From Euwallacea fornicatus (Eukaryota; Arthropoda; Insecta; Coleoptera; Curculionidae), in contig NC_089555.1 of assembly GCF_040115645.1 (NCBI RefSeq), positions 4,216,001 through 4,280,000 on the forward strand: a stretch of 64,000 bases of DNA, written 5' to 3'. Positions 9,904-21,265 of this stretch are shown in pieces. The notes beneath the pieces are model-generated. The model made no database searches and was not told the origin of the DNA. It saw only the letters and a list, made by a program, of their open reading frames with translations. Position numbers and translations under genes: made by a program. Numbering within the stretch: position 1 is the first letter of the stretch; each line of letters opens with the position of its first letter.

Positions 9904-11441
9904 CAGTAGTGGACAAAAGTGGAGCAACAAACATATTCTTGAAAATATTCAAGGTTTGGTACGACTTATTCATAAACTAGTAACATCAAAATGATGTTAG
10001 GGTATCTAGAAATAACGCTGCAAAAAATTATAAGTTTATTCCTGAATTCAAGGCATTTAACAACAAAAACGAATAAATGTGCCGGACAAAAATAGAGCAA
10101 CATATGAAATTTTGATCGATTACGAAAATTTTAACTAATACTTAGTAGCATTCGCCATTATTTTTAATAACTTCAATGCATCTATTCCTCATGGACTTTA
10201 TTAATTTGGTAATGGTTTCTTCTGAAATGGAACTCCATGCAGTTGAAATGGCGGTGAATAATTCTGCGGAGTTTTTAAATTTTTGTGGATTCTCTGTCCT
10301 TATCTTATGGTCTACTATCTCCCATAAGTTCTCTATTGGATTCAGGTCGGGACTTTGGGCAGGCCACTGCATTACGTTTACCCGTTGCTCTTTTAAATAT
10401 TTTTTAATTATTTTTGTAGTATGCTTAGGATCATTGTCATGTTGAAAAATCCATGACAATGACATGTTTTCTTCTGCAAACGGAAGCATATGATCCATTA
10501 ATGTCTCCAGATATTTAAACCGGTCCATAATGCCCTCTATTTTTACCAATGGTCCCATTCCAAACCCGGAAAATGATCCCCACACTAATACGTTACCCCC
10601 ACCAAATTTAATTTTGCCTTTAGTGTACTTTGGCTTGTACCTTTCATTTTGAGGACGCCTGATATATCGAATTCCATCCGACGAATACAAATTAAATTTA
10701 CTCTCGTCAGAGAATAGCACAGTTTTCCATTTTCCGAAACTCCAGTTAAGATGGTCATTTGCAACACGGAGCCGGGCCATCCTGTTTTTCTTAGAAATGA
10801 AGGGTTTTTTAACGGGTATGCGTGCATGCAAACTTTTTTCTTATAAGCGTCTTTAAATCGATCTTACAGAAACACAAAAGACACTACATTCCTGTGCAAT
10901 ATCAACTGTTGTTTTATATGGAGCCCCTTTCGAAATGTTCACAATTTCATTGTCTTGAACTCTTGTTGTCTTTCGAGGACGACCTGTTTTTGGAGGACTC
11001 ACCACACTTTTGCGAATCTTGTAGGCACTCAATACTCTACAGATTATAGAACGATTAAGATTTAATTCTTTAGCAATTTTACTTTGGAACATTCCAGATT
11101 CAAACTTGGAAACTATTAATTGTTTCAGTTGTACTGAGAGAGATTTACCACGAGGCATGTTTGCTGGTTTTCACTAATATTACTGAACACAATAACTCAA
11201 AAGTGTTTGTTAAAAAAAGACGTCAGAAGGAATTTTTATATATTGTTGCTCTACTTTTGTCCGGCACATTTATTCGTTTTTGTTGTTAAATGCCTTGAAT
11301 TCAGGAATAAACTTATAATTTTTTCAGCGTTATTTCTAGATACCCTAACATCATTTTGATATTACTAGTTTATGAATAAGTCGTACCAAACCTTGAATAT
11401 TTTCAAGAATATGTTTGTTGCTCCACTTTTGTCCGCTACTG
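9904..11441 (-). mobile_element. Tc1-like DNA transposon, copy Tc1-1
   Basis: A 1538-bp element with TA at both ends (9902-9903, 11442-11443) and termini CAGTAGTGGACAAAAG / its complement. The inverted repeats are about 210 bp and each holds two copies of a GGACAAAARTRGAGCAAC motif, one at the tip and one about 170 bp inward (9911-9930, 10083-10102; mirrored at 11245-11262, 11417-11434). This is the IR/DR layout used by Tc1 relatives for transposase binding. Confidence 0.9.
10142..11158 (-). pseudogene. Tc1-1 transposase (DD34E), one frameshift
   Basis: From ATG 11156-11158 the N-terminal half has the paired-type helix-turn-helix region (QSKIAKELNLNRSIICRVL) and the GRPRKTT hinge. A single-base frameshift near 10860 moves the reading to the frame that ends at 10142. 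The catalytic half has VLFSDESKFNL (first Asp), FQHDNDPKHTTKII (second Asp) and QSPDLNPIENLWE (Glu); by my count 34 residues separate the second Asp from the Glu. The full length would be about 339 residues, normal for Tc1. Apart from the frameshift the sequence is well kept, so death is fairly recent. Confidence 0.88.
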
Positions 11442-11556
11442 TATATACAAGGTGTTACAAATTAGTAAGCCAATCCGCTAACCACAGATTCTTTGAGCTA
11501 AAATAAGTCGACTTTCCTTGTGCGACTTTTTTCTTTTGGGTTTTATACTCACTATA

Positions 11557-13903
11557 CAGGGTGTCTCTAAAAGGTCTGTACAAAAATCTACCACAGATTT
11601 CTGAGGTCAAAACATGACGATTCAACCCAATTTACCTTAGTCCAAAAGTGGACGGTTTTCGAAATACAGGGCGTCAAAGTGAAAACAAAAAAAAGCAAAA
11701 AAATCAATTTCTTGGTTGGTAATGCTGCTATCTACGCAAAATGTCGTATCGGGTGGTTATTGGGAATAAGAAATCAGAATCCGTTTACATTTTCGATGCA
11801 CAATGTAGAGGGCTTTGTCAGCGCTCGATGAACCCTCTTTAAAAGGGCATAACTTTTTCATCACCCGGTATAAAATTTATTTATGACTAAATTTGTGTTT
11901 TCCTACATTTTTTAAGGAAAAAAGGTCTCTTGTTAAAAATCTCTACGAGGCTTCCTTCTTGAGATATTTGAAGCTTAAAATTCGCTGCATGTCTTGAACA
12001 ATAATTTTAATGTACTACATATCTATTCTTACAGTTGGATCGAAAAAAATCAAAACTTAAAAATAGGTTACAAATTACTTGAAAACATAGATATCAAACA
12101 TAAACACGAAAAAATTATACTTTTAGTAGATGTTCGAAATGACCACCATTGACTTGCATACAAAGATTAATCCGACGCAAGAAATTAAAATGTACTCTAT
12201 TCATCAATTCTTCGTCGTTCTTTAAAATGTTTACTGCATTTTGAATTCGTCCCCATAGTTCCTCTTCACTATTTATGGCCGTGAAGTATACCACTAGAGT
12301 CCCCCATAAAAAATAATCCATCGGAGTTAAATCCGGTGAGCGCGGTGGCCATGGTACCGGAGCATCATTTCCTCTACCTATCCATCTTCGTGGGTACTGT
12401 TGATTTAAATAGTTGCGCACATTTATAGTAAAATGTGGCGGAGCATCGTCGTGCATAAACCACATATCTTGCCGAAGTTATAAAGGAAGATCTTCCAATA
12501 ATTTTGGCATTGTATTTTGAATATGTTCCAAATAACTTTCACCACTTAATCGAGGCGGCAAAATGACAGGACCAATAATAAAATTGTCAATTATTCCTGC
12601 CCACACATTAATCTTAAATTCATATTGATAATGTACCACTTTCGTAGCATGCGGATTCTCATCAGCATAAACATGTTCATTATGTAAATTAGTAATTCCA
12701 CTTCTCGAAAAACAAGCTTCATTCGTAAATAAAATATTAGTAACAAAATTTTTGTTGTATTCTCTCTGCTCATGGATAAATCGGCAGAAGACCAGTCGTA
12801 GATTAAGATCCGGCGGCAAAAGGTCTTGTACCTGTTGGATATGGTATGGATAAAGCAGTTGTTCTTTTAAAGTTCTATTAACAACATCTTTCGGTACTCC
12901 TATTTCTAAACCTAAGCGTCTGGTGCTTAATTTTGGATTTTCAGTGACTCGGTCTAAAATTTATTCTTCAATTTTAGGAACTCTTGTCCTACGTTCCCGT
13001 CCATAATTAGCAGTTACAGGAATAAAGTTGCCGGTTTCGCGAAGTCGCCTCTCGATGGCACCAAATGTTTGGTGGTTTGGTATGCGTCGATTTGGAAACC
13101 TTTCGTTGTACACCCTAACACTTTAGCGACCATTTCTTTGACAAAATCCATAAACTAATAACATATTTGTCACTTCTACATTTGTGTAAACTTCGGCCAT
13201 TTTAAAAATTAAACTTGCAAAAAATTTGAAAATTTGCACACAACTTTGAAGCACCTTTAATAATCCACAACACTTATACTACTCATAATAGGTACGAGTA
13301 GGTCCAATTTCATTTAAGCAGAATAAGTAACAAAAAATTGGTATGCACAAATAAAAACATGAAGATTTAAATAAAAGGATAAGAATTGAAGACTATTTTT
13401 AAGTTTTGATTTTTTTTCGATTCAACTGTAAAAATAGATATGTAGTACATTAAAATTATTGTTCAAGACATGCAGCGAACTTTAGGCTTCAAATATCTCA
13501 AGAAGGAAGCCTCGTAGAGATTTTTAACAAGAGACCTTTTTTCCTTAAAAAATGCAGGAAAACACAAGTTCAGTCATAAATAAATTTTATACCGGGTGAT
13601 GAAAAAGTTATGCCCTTTTAAAGAGGGTTCATCGAGCGCTGACAACACCCTCTACATTGTGCATCGAAAATGTAAACGTATTCTGATTTCTTATCCCCAA
13701 AAACCGCCCGATACGACATTTTGTGTAGATAGCAGCATTACCAACCAAGAAATTAATTTCTTTGCTTTTTTTTGTTTTCACTTTGACGCTCTGTATTTCG
13801 AAAACCGTCCACTTTTGGACTAAGGTAAATTGGGTTAAATCGTCATGTTTTGACCTCAGAAATCTGTGGTAGAATTTTGTACAGACCTTTTAAAAACACC
13901 CTA
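11557..13903 (-). mobile_element. Long-TIR mariner-related element DD41D-1
   Basis: A 2347-bp element with inverted repeats of about 510 bp (11557-12067 and 13393-13903), tips CAGGGTGTCTCTAAAAGG / complement (last base changed on the right) and TA beside both ends. The arms differ at scattered positions and by small indels, so it is older than the related copies at 39388 and 59865. The motif TACAGGGCGTC recurs inside the arm at 11665-11675. Confidence 0.82.
12115..13200 (-). pseudogene. DD41D-1 transposase, multiple breaks
   Basis: Starts at ATG 13198-13200 (MAEVYTNVEVTNMLLVYG). HTH-like segments read LLVYGFCQRNGR, RVYNERFPNRRIP and ETGNFIPVT. Two stops lie in the N-terminal third and a break lies near 12470. 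The catalytic part shows ILFTNEACFSRSG, where the first Asp is now Asn, then WFMHDDAPPHF and RSPDLTPMDYFLWG. I count 43 residues between the second and third acidic positions, two more than in the sister copies (41), because of extra residues in RGNDAPVPW. The lost first Asp and the stops mean no activity. Confidence 0.8.
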
Positions 13904-13912
13904 TATAAACTA

Positions 13913-15177
13913 TCAGGTGTATAAATTAATTCACGGCTTTTTTTTTTAATTTAGATTTTTATTTATAAAAAAAAGAATTACAATTTAATCATCAAAATAA
14001 TTACCCTTACTTTCAATGCATTTCTGCCATTTATCAGGTAATTTTCGAATCCCATCTCGGAAGAAAGATGGTGATTTTAATTGGATAAAATCTTCCATTG
14101 TTTGGTGGACTTCTTCGAGACATTGAAAGTGTGTATCAACCAGGTGATGTTGTAATGTTCGAGAAAGGTAATAATCAGAAGGTGCAGGATCTGGTGAATA
14201 CGCCGCATGAAGGAGAACTTCCCAGCCCAACGCGGAGATAATGTCAATGGTGTGTTTTGCCGTATGTGGTCGCTCGTTGTCGTGCAACAAAATGACTTGC
14301 CTTGTTGCATTACCATTAAAAGGTCTTTTTTCCTCAGTAGCATCCTTCAATTTTATTAATTGATCTTGATAACGGTTAGCAGTAATAGTTTCTCTTGGTT
14401 TAAGTGTCTCATAATAAATTATACCTTTGGAATCCCACCAAATACTCAATAACAATTTTCTTCCGTGGATGTTTGTTTTTGCAGTACTTGCTGATGGTTC
14501 TCCCGGATAAACTCACGATTTTTTTCTCTTAAGATTGTCATACAATATCCATTTTTTATCTCCAGTAACAATTTTACTTAAAAAGTCTTTTTTTCTGAAT
14601 CGCGTCAGTAGACACATTGCAATTTCGCAGCGCCGATTTTTGTTTTCTGGGCTAAAATTATGAGGTATCCAGTGACCTTCCTTTTGTATCCTTCCTAATT
14701 TTTTCAAACGTATCGAAATAGCTGTTGAGTCATTCCGAATGCATCAGCAAGCTCTTTTTGTGTTTGGCAGGGATTTTCATTGAGTAAGTTCTCCAAGTCT
14801 TCATCGTTAACCTTTTTTGGTTGACCGGACGTATTTCATCTGCAATATCAAAATTTCCATTTCGAAACTTTTGAAACCATTTTTTACACGTACTATAAGA
14901 TACAGCATTCTCTCCCAAGGCTGAACAAATCATGTCTTGCGCTTCTGCAGCATTTTTTTTAAGTTGAAAAGTGAAAAGACGAGAGTGCCTTAAGCGTTGC
15001 TTGTCAGGCGACATTTTATTTTGTAATGTTCTTCGTGGTTAGATTAATCAAATTAAGTGGTTTGATAACTCACAGATGGCGCTTCAAAACGGACTATATA
15101 GTTAGAAAAAATTGTAAATTCAGAGAGGTGTTTTAACCAATTTTATCTAAGGGCCGAGAATTAATTTATACACCTAA
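13913..15177 (-). mobile_element. Mariner element (DD34D), 1265 bp
   Basis: Tips are AGGTGTATAAATTAATTC at both ends in inverted orientation, with TA at 13911-13912 and 15178-15179. The length is the usual 1.3 kb for mariner. It lies 10 bp from the DD41D-1 element and encodes a broken transposase on the minus strand. Confidence 0.85.
13985..15014 (-). pseudogene. Mariner transposase, broken in three
   Basis: The start at 15014 (MSPDKQRLRHSRLF) precedes an HTH region with KNAAEAQDMICSALGENAV and KKWFQKFRNGNFDIAD. After frame changes near 14720 and 14500 come KIVTGDKKWILYDN (first Asp), VILLHDNERPHTAKHT (second Asp) and YSPDPAPSDYYLSRTLQ (third Asp). I count 34 residues between the last two, so DD34D. 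The C-terminus ends IESKGNYFDD. All catalytic residues survive but the frame is broken twice. Confidence 0.85.
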
Positions 15178-15338
15178 TAAATAAACAAAATAACTCAAAG
15201 AACCAACAAATCTTTATACAAACTAAACGTAAACTTAAAAATTCAGTACAAACTTGAAATCATGTTTTTTTTTAACAAAACTTGTTATGATTAAAGTTGG
15301 AAAATGAAAAAAAAAATACAATACACATTTCAGTTAGT
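15178..15338. other. AT-rich spacer, no gene
   Basis: Short A/T-rich stretch between the mariner and the piggyBac C-terminus. I searched it for the left piggyBac terminus and did not find one. Confidence 0.35.
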
Positions 15339-17079
15339 TCAGTTAGAATTTGAACTTTCACTGTTGTTCTCATCTAAACAGTTTTGACAGATCATTTTAG
15401 CATGTTCTAAGCAAAAGTAATCATTACATTCACGGCAACGATACTTCGTAAGTCTCCTTCTTTTACATTCTAAATAGCAAGGTCTACATGTTTTCCTAGT
15501 GCTGTCTAACTTTTCTGCAGATCGTTCATTTCCTGGAACAGGATTAATTTTTTTGAGCTTCTGCTGCAGATGTATTGGAAGATTTTTTATTTTTCCTTTC
15601 CTCTGAAGGTATTATGCAGTCAAACTCTGTACTAACGTTTTCAAATATTCCCTTCTATTTGCTAAGGTTTTTTTATTACCAACAAAAATTACCATTCCAT
15701 TGATGGCTGCAGTATTCATCAAAGAAAAGAAAATTACCATTGGCCGTCTACTTCTATTTCGCACACAGTTATAAATGGCACATAAGCTGATCTACAGTAT
15801 CAATTCCTGATTTTGTGGCATTATAATATGAGATCATTTCAGGTTTATGTAGCTCCCTCGTTCTTTGATCAATTTTATTGTTAAAATGCATTGACGACAG
15901 CAGGAGTACATTTTTACCTTTTTTTTGGCACATACGATACCAAAGTGGCGGTTTTGTTGAAGCCAAACATTGATGAGTATTCTGCTCTTTCTTTGACATT
16001 CAAAAAAATTGGAGGAATCTGTCTTTTATTTTTCCTGACAGTTGCAACAAATGACAGTTTTCTGGTTTTTCAGTTTTTCTAAAACTTCAAGATTGGTAAA
16101 CCAATTGTCTCCGGTGACATTTCTTCCCGTGCCATATATAGGTTTCGTAAGACGTAATACTAAGTCAGTAGATGAACTGCTAAGATCAAAACGCCCCTTC
16201 GGCTGCTTTCCAACATATACCTCTAGATTGAGAGTGTAAAATAATTTGAAATCTACTAGCGAAAATTTCTTTATCTCGTATTTATTCGGTTTTGAAGCAA
16301 TGCACTGTCGAAATGAGCATTTTCCTCCAAACCTTTCAAGCTTTTCATCTACTGTAACGTTTTGACTAACAGAATAGCATGCTTTACAATTGTTGACAAA
16401 TAGGTCGAACAATTCACGAATAGGTGCTAATTTGTCGATTTTTCTTCTTTCTTCGCTCGTAGATTTATCATCGAATCTACAGCTTCTATATAGAAGTTTG
16501 AATCTCCTAAGAGACATAGTACTTTTAAATAATTCAACGCCTATGCCATCAGTCGACCACAAATCTTTTAAAGATTGTTTACCACTTTTCAAAAGACCTG
16601 CTAGATAAAGAAGGCCAAAAAAGGCTTTCAATTCGATGGAAGTCGTCAACATTACATCCCTTTCCGACTGTATGCTCTGGATGTATAAATTTGTGCAACT
16701 GACTATCATATTTATTATTTCTTCAGAGAAAAAACACATCCATGAGCCGAGCACTGTATTTACACCTTTTGCTGGTCCAACGGGCCCTGGTAGTTTTCTA
16801 ATAATGTTATGTGGCATTCTTTTTCTTGCTGTAGGAGGGACGAATTTCCCCCATTTTGTTTCGTCTTTCCCTGAAAAATTCTATCCTGCAAAATTCACTA
16901 TCACTTTGTGTATCTGAGTGAAGAATTTCAAATTCAATTATATATCCATTTTCTTCATCATCGCTATCGTCTATAACTTCATTGTTAATATTAAAAACTT
17001 CATCGCCTTGAAATGCTAATTGTGTTACATATTCTACATCAGACGCATTTGTAACATGAAATAATTTTTTTGAATCCAT
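15339..17079 (-). pseudogene. piggyBac-1 transposase, frameshifted
   Basis: From ATG 17077-17079 an acidic N-terminal region (VIDDSDDEENGY) leads, after a frame change near 16810, into PGPVGPAKGVNT. The core has NVTVDEKLERFGGKC (first catalytic Asp), NVTGDNWFTNLEV (second) and, after another frame break near 16025, KSGIDTVDQLMC (third). The C-terminus in a further frame is a cysteine-rich zinc domain: CRPCYLECKRRR, CRECNDYFCLEH and CQNC, as in many piggyBac transposases. Order, motifs and length (about 580 residues) fit the family. At least three frameshifts make it inactive. It relates to the better-kept copy at 35410. Confidence 0.85.
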
Positions 17080-17340
17080 ATTTCCAGATGATGTAAGTTT
17101 TAATACTTAAGGTCGCACGGTATATGATGGATGTAAATCAACCAATATGAATTTGAAATCAGTTCTATATAGGTCTCAATCATACAGCATTTTACTGTAA
17201 ACTGCATAGACACGTACGAGAGATATAGAGGAAATAATAACAAATCGCATGTTGTGAAAGTCGGGAAATCACACGCGTAATTATAAAATGAATATACCAT
17301 ACATCTATAAGATTGCACGCGACCCATGCAGGATTAATTA
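17080..17340 (-). repeat. piggyBac-1 5' flank with possible terminal repeat at TTAA
   Basis: At the right side of the transposase the minus strand after TTAA (17337-17340) reads (T)CCTGCATGGGTCGCGTGC, a plausible piggyBac tip. Beyond TTAA the BEL integrase C-terminus starts. No matching left tip was found, so the element seems truncated on the left. Confidence 0.4.
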
Positions 17341-18919
17341 ACACTAACGCACCAACAATCACACTGTCATGATTATGCTTTCACTTAGTTCGCTGCTGAA
17401 GCTCCGCAACATACTCTTTGCTCTAACTGGTCCAAAGGTGCTGCTTTAGCTGCTGTAGGTGTTGATATAGCGACAAATGATTTGCGGGTAAACTTCTTAA
17501 ATCCTCATGCATCACGAATTAAGTTGTGGTCCGATGATTAGATGTTCAGGCATCAGTGGAGCGAGATCCTCGGGATTTGAGGATAGGGGTGAAAGGGGTC
17601 GTGAATTCATTATTGCCTCAACTTCACATAACGAAGTGTAAAAATGCTCAAAAGTTAGCGGAATGTTGCTAACTACCCGCTTTAAATGAGCCTTCATGCT
17701 TTTAATGCCTTCCTCCCAAAGGCCATTGAGGTGGTATGAAATGCCATTTTACAATGTTTCTTCTTTGCATATGCTCGATATCAATTAGCTTACATTTTGC
17801 TTAATAAATTGCCGTAATTGCTTTAATTCTGAATGTGCGGATACAAAATTGCTGCCATTGTCTGAATAAACTACAGAAGGTTTACCTCATCGCCAGCCAA
17901 ATCTTCGCAAGGCTAATATAAAGGCTTCTTTTGTAAGGTCAGATACTAATTTTAAGTGAACCGCCTTTATTAAAAAGCAAGCAAAAGCACAAACATAAGA
18001 CTTTGCAATTTTGGTACCACGACGAGCCCAACTCTTTAGCAAAAAGGCATCTGCATAGTCAACACCTACGATATCAAAGGGTGGTTGGGTGTTAGTCGGT
18101 TTTCGGGTAAGTCTCCCATGATGGGTTTCAACATTCTGGGATTGTATGTAAAGCATCTGAAACATTTGTATATGTCGGAGCACCAACAGGAAGGTTTTCC
18201 ATGATGATGCAATATAGTTAGTTTTTTTTCAATAGCAAGAATAGAAAAGGGGCAAAGCCAACGAATTCGCTACCACACAAGAGCTTCTCGTCACTTGCCA
18301 ATCTAATCTGCCTATCCCTTTCGGTTTCTGGTTTTCCAGATCTCGCGAGTCCTTCAAATTCGAGGGATAAAGTACCTGCTAGTCCCTGTTTCCCACGAAG
18401 GCTCGCACACATGGCCCCTCGATTTCGTCCTTGGTGGTAGCGACCTCGTTCGACAGTACTTTATCTCCGCGATAAATCTGTCAGCCTGCTCTTCAACCTT
18501 ATTGCTAACTAGAATTTTACATTTCTAAACTTAAGGACTAATAAATCTCCGACATATACAATTTATTTGGATAACGACCGACCTGCAAATGGCCAATAAG
18601 TCTCTCATATTGAAGTCAATAAATGTTGGGATCCACAGTGATGTAACTTTAAATGATCGTGGACAAAAATTAATTTAGTGAGGTGATGCCATCCAGGCAG
18701 GATCAGTGAGTAGTTTTTCTCAAAGTTGAACTTTGCATTTTCCAATCTTCTACCTACCGGCAAGAACCCGAAATCATCAACAAATGGCTTTAAATCTAAA
18801 ATTTTTAATGAAGGTTTTATTTTATTTGCCTTTACTTGTGCAAATTCCTCAGAAAAACACTCTCCTTGAACATGCCTAATCAATAATTTAAAAGAACAAT
18901 CAATCTCGTCTTTTCTCAA
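17341..18919 (-). pseudogene. BEL-1 integrase, interrupted by a MITE-like insert
   Basis: Reads from 18919 down. The HHCC-side segment is LPGWHHLTKLIFVHDHLKLHHCGSQHLL, then after the insert at 18166-18561 come KPTNTQPPFDIVGVDYADAF (first catalytic Asp), KAVHLKLVSDLTKEAF, DNGSNF (second Asp, around 17840-17860) and FYTSLCEVEAIMNSRPLSPL carrying the catalytic Glu. The tail near 17400 reads SKEYVAELQQRTK and VGALVLIN, matching the C-terminal domain of BEL/Pao integrases. Several frameshifts and stops are present. Integrase would have inserted the cDNA. It follows BEL-1 RNase H in the correct order. Confidence 0.82.
18166..18561. mobile_element. 396-bp MITE-like insert with 15-bp inverted repeats
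   Basis: The ends are TTGTATATGTCGGAG at 18166-18180 and its exact complement at 18547-18561. The insert lies inside the BEL-1 integrase: the frame before it ends YWPFAGRSLSK and integrase-like codons resume after it. I see no convincing target duplication beside the tips. A 64-codon minus-strand frame within it (18218-18412) has no recognisable domain. Confidence 0.6.
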
Positions 18920-19446
18920 TGGACCGTAATTGCGTTCATTTGGACTCTTACTACCATTGTGTGCAAACTACGTAGTAAAGCGACTATTCTCTTTAACCTT
19001 ATCAATTCAGAAAATCTTTCAATAACATAATTATTCTCTTCCTTTAACGAACCCGTTGCGTAATATGTTTTTGCCTTACGCATATCGGGTAGATTATCAC
19101 TTCGACCAGGAGAGTTCGGCCATTCGTTTTCCCGCAACATTAAAAAATGCGGTCCATGGCACCACATGCTTAAGTTCAAAATTTTTACTTCCCACGATAG
19201 ATAATCTGCCAGATTGAATTCACTTCGAACATGCCTCCACGTTTCATTCTTGGTTATTTCTTGAATTTCAGAAACTCTATTGCTCACAAAGCTTTTTAAC
19301 TTATTTGGCGAAGTCTTTATCCATCTCAAAACAATTGTGGAGTCTGTCCAAAAATAAATTTTTTCTGTCCTTAATCTAAGTGCGTAAGAGACCCTTTTTA
19401 CAAGTTTAGCGGCAAGCATGGCTCCACAAAGCTCTAAACGGGACAA
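18916..19446 (-). pseudogene. BEL-1 RNase H region
   Basis: Begins SRLELCGAMLAAKLVKRV, the invariant start of the BEL/Pao RNase H domain (usual form RLELCGA), followed by KIYFWTDSTIVLRWIKT with the catalytic Asp in TDST and RHVRSEFNLADYLSW near the last acidic residue. Its end overlaps the start of the integrase segment by a few bases in another frame. The upstream join to RT has been destroyed by the R1 fragment and Tc1-2. RNase H would degrade the RNA strand after reverse transcription. Confidence 0.82.
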
Positions 19447-19727
19447 AGTACTACAGGATTATGCGAAAGTCTTCATAACGCTTAAGAAAGGAATTGACGA
19501 CGAGGAGATTGGAGTGAAGGTGAAAAGCTTAAGGAGAAATAAGAATGGATCAATACATGTAAGTTACATGGGAAAGAAGGAGGAAAAAATGAGATTCCTG
19601 GAAAAAATCAAGGAAAATGTAGGGAACGTGGGGGAAAGCGAAGTCGTGACTCGTGCTGACACTATCTTTGTCAAAGATTTAGACGAAACAGTGGATGAGG
19701 AAGAAATTGCCTCCGTTATCGAAGATA
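19447..19727 (+). pseudogene. R1-type ORF1 fragment inside BEL-1
   Basis: On the plus strand, opposite to BEL-1, it reads KVFITLKKGIDDEEIGVKVK, LRRNKNGSIHVSYMGKKE and ADTIFVKDLDETVDEEEI. The alternation of 'G...I' strands and the acidic 'DxDETVDEEEI' turn is the C-terminal RRM-like/nucleic-acid-binding half of R1/TRAS ORF1 proteins. It is truncated on both sides: left at the BEL RNase H, right exactly at the TA of Tc1-2. The open frame appears to start in BEL antisense sequence at 19418, which I regard as chance. Confidence 0.6.
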
Positions 19728-21263
19728 CAGTAGCGGTCAAAAGTAGAGAAACATTTATTTTTCACCTTATGGTTTTTAAATACTGCATAAATTGAATCCA
19801 AGTTTTTATTGTTATAGAGACAGGTGACTCATTTAAATTTTAGGTTAGTTATATCAATAAATAATAAAATATTTTTTATGAAATAAAAAGGATTTTAGAA
19901 ATGATGCGGTCAAAACTAAAGAAACAAATAAGTTAAATCGAAACTATAGCGTTGTTTATTAACATTTTGTTGCAAACCCTCTATTACTTAAAACAGCACT
20001 ACATCTTCGTCTCATGGAATCCAACAATTTATTTATTGTTTCTGGCTCAATAGAGTGCCAAGCGTTTTCAACCGCTATAAACAATTCTTCCCTGTTGTTA
20101 AATTTGGCTGGACGTTCCTCTCGTATTTTCCTATCTACCATGTCCCAAAGATTTTCTATAGGGTTGAGATCGGGACTCTGAGGTGGCCACTTCATAACAT
20201 TTACGTTATTTGTTAAAAAAAAGTGTTTAATTATTTTTGCGGTATGCTTTGGATCATTGTCACGTTGAAAGATTCGTCTTAGTGACATGTTGTCCTCGGC
20301 ATATGGAAACATCACATCTCTAATGTTCTTTAGATAACGAAATCGATCCATTATGCCTTTTATTTTTACGATCGGTCCCATTCCAAACCCGGAAAATGAC
20401 CCCTACACCATCAATCCGCCTCCCCTAAACTTAACTGTATCTTTGGTGTACTTTGGGTTATATCTTTTATTAACAGGACGTCGTACGAACCGAATCCCAT
20501 CCGAAGAAAATAAATTAAACTTACTCTCATCGGAAAATAGTACCGTTTTCCACTTATCAGTCGACTAGTTCAAGTGTTCCCTTGCAAACTGTAATCGGGC
20601 TGCTCGATTTTTTGCTGATATAAAGGGCTTTTTCGCTGGTCTTCGTCCAAAAAAATTCTTCTCTCTAAGACGACGTTGAGTAGTGCTAGTTGACACTCCA
20701 AGCTCCCTATTTTCATTGCAGATATCAACGGCTGTTTTGTTGGGATTTTCTCTCGAAGCTGCAACTATCCTCCGATCGTCGGCTCTTGTTGTTTTTCGAG
20801 GTGTCCCAGATTTAGGAGGACTCATAACAGTTCCCCTTATGTTAAACGACCATATTGTTTTATTGACAACACATCGATTTAAATTTAACTGACGCGCTAT
20901 ATGCGATTGCTTCATTCGAGATTGATATTTGGAAATTATTAAATTTTTCACATCCACAGACAAATGTTTACCTCGAAGCATATTTAAAGATCTTGATGAA
21001 AGATGAATTTCTTTTGCAGTTAAGGGCACACACTTTATAAATGATAATAAGACAAATATTCAAGAATGTTTCTCTACTTTTGCTTTACAATAACACTTTT
21101 TTGTGTGAAAACAAACATGATAAAAATGTTGTTATTTTTTATAATAAGAATTTTATGAATTTGGGTCTGAGTTAAGATAATATACACGGCTGAATTAATT
21201 TGCTTCATTTCTTTTCAAATAAAGTATGAATTTTAAATGTTGCTCTACTTTTGACCGCTACTG
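19728..21263 (-). mobile_element. Tc1-like DNA transposon, copy Tc1-2
   Basis: A 1536-bp element, tips CAGTAGCGGTCAAAAGTAGAG / complement, TA at 19726-19727 and 21264-21265. A second internal copy of the tip motif (GCGGTCAAAACTAAAGAAAC, 19906-19925) gives an IR/DR structure, with the mirrored inner site near 21067. It belongs to the same broad family as Tc1-1 and Tc1-3. It lies between the R1 fragment and BEL-1 RT. Confidence 0.87.
19959..20979 (-). pseudogene. Tc1-2 transposase (DD34E), two nonsense codons
   Basis: Start taken at MLRGKHLSVDV (20977-20979), matching the start of Tc1-1; the frame is open upstream to 21029. The DNA-binding half has SHIARQLNLNRCVVNKTI and GTPRKTT. The catalytic half has VLFSDESKFNL, RDNDPKHTAKIIKH and QSPDLNPIENLWDM. 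The reading frame is continuous to 19959 apart from two TAG codons, after REHLN and before GSFSG, where the family has Trp (TGG). Both are single G-to-A changes. No frameshift is seen, so this copy decayed by point mutation only. Confidence 0.87.
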
Positions 21264-21265
21264 TA

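Noticed and set aside
18218..18412. 64-codon minus frame inside the 396-bp insert as a gene
   Set aside because: No domain, and the insert is bounded by inverted repeats; a chance frame is more likely.
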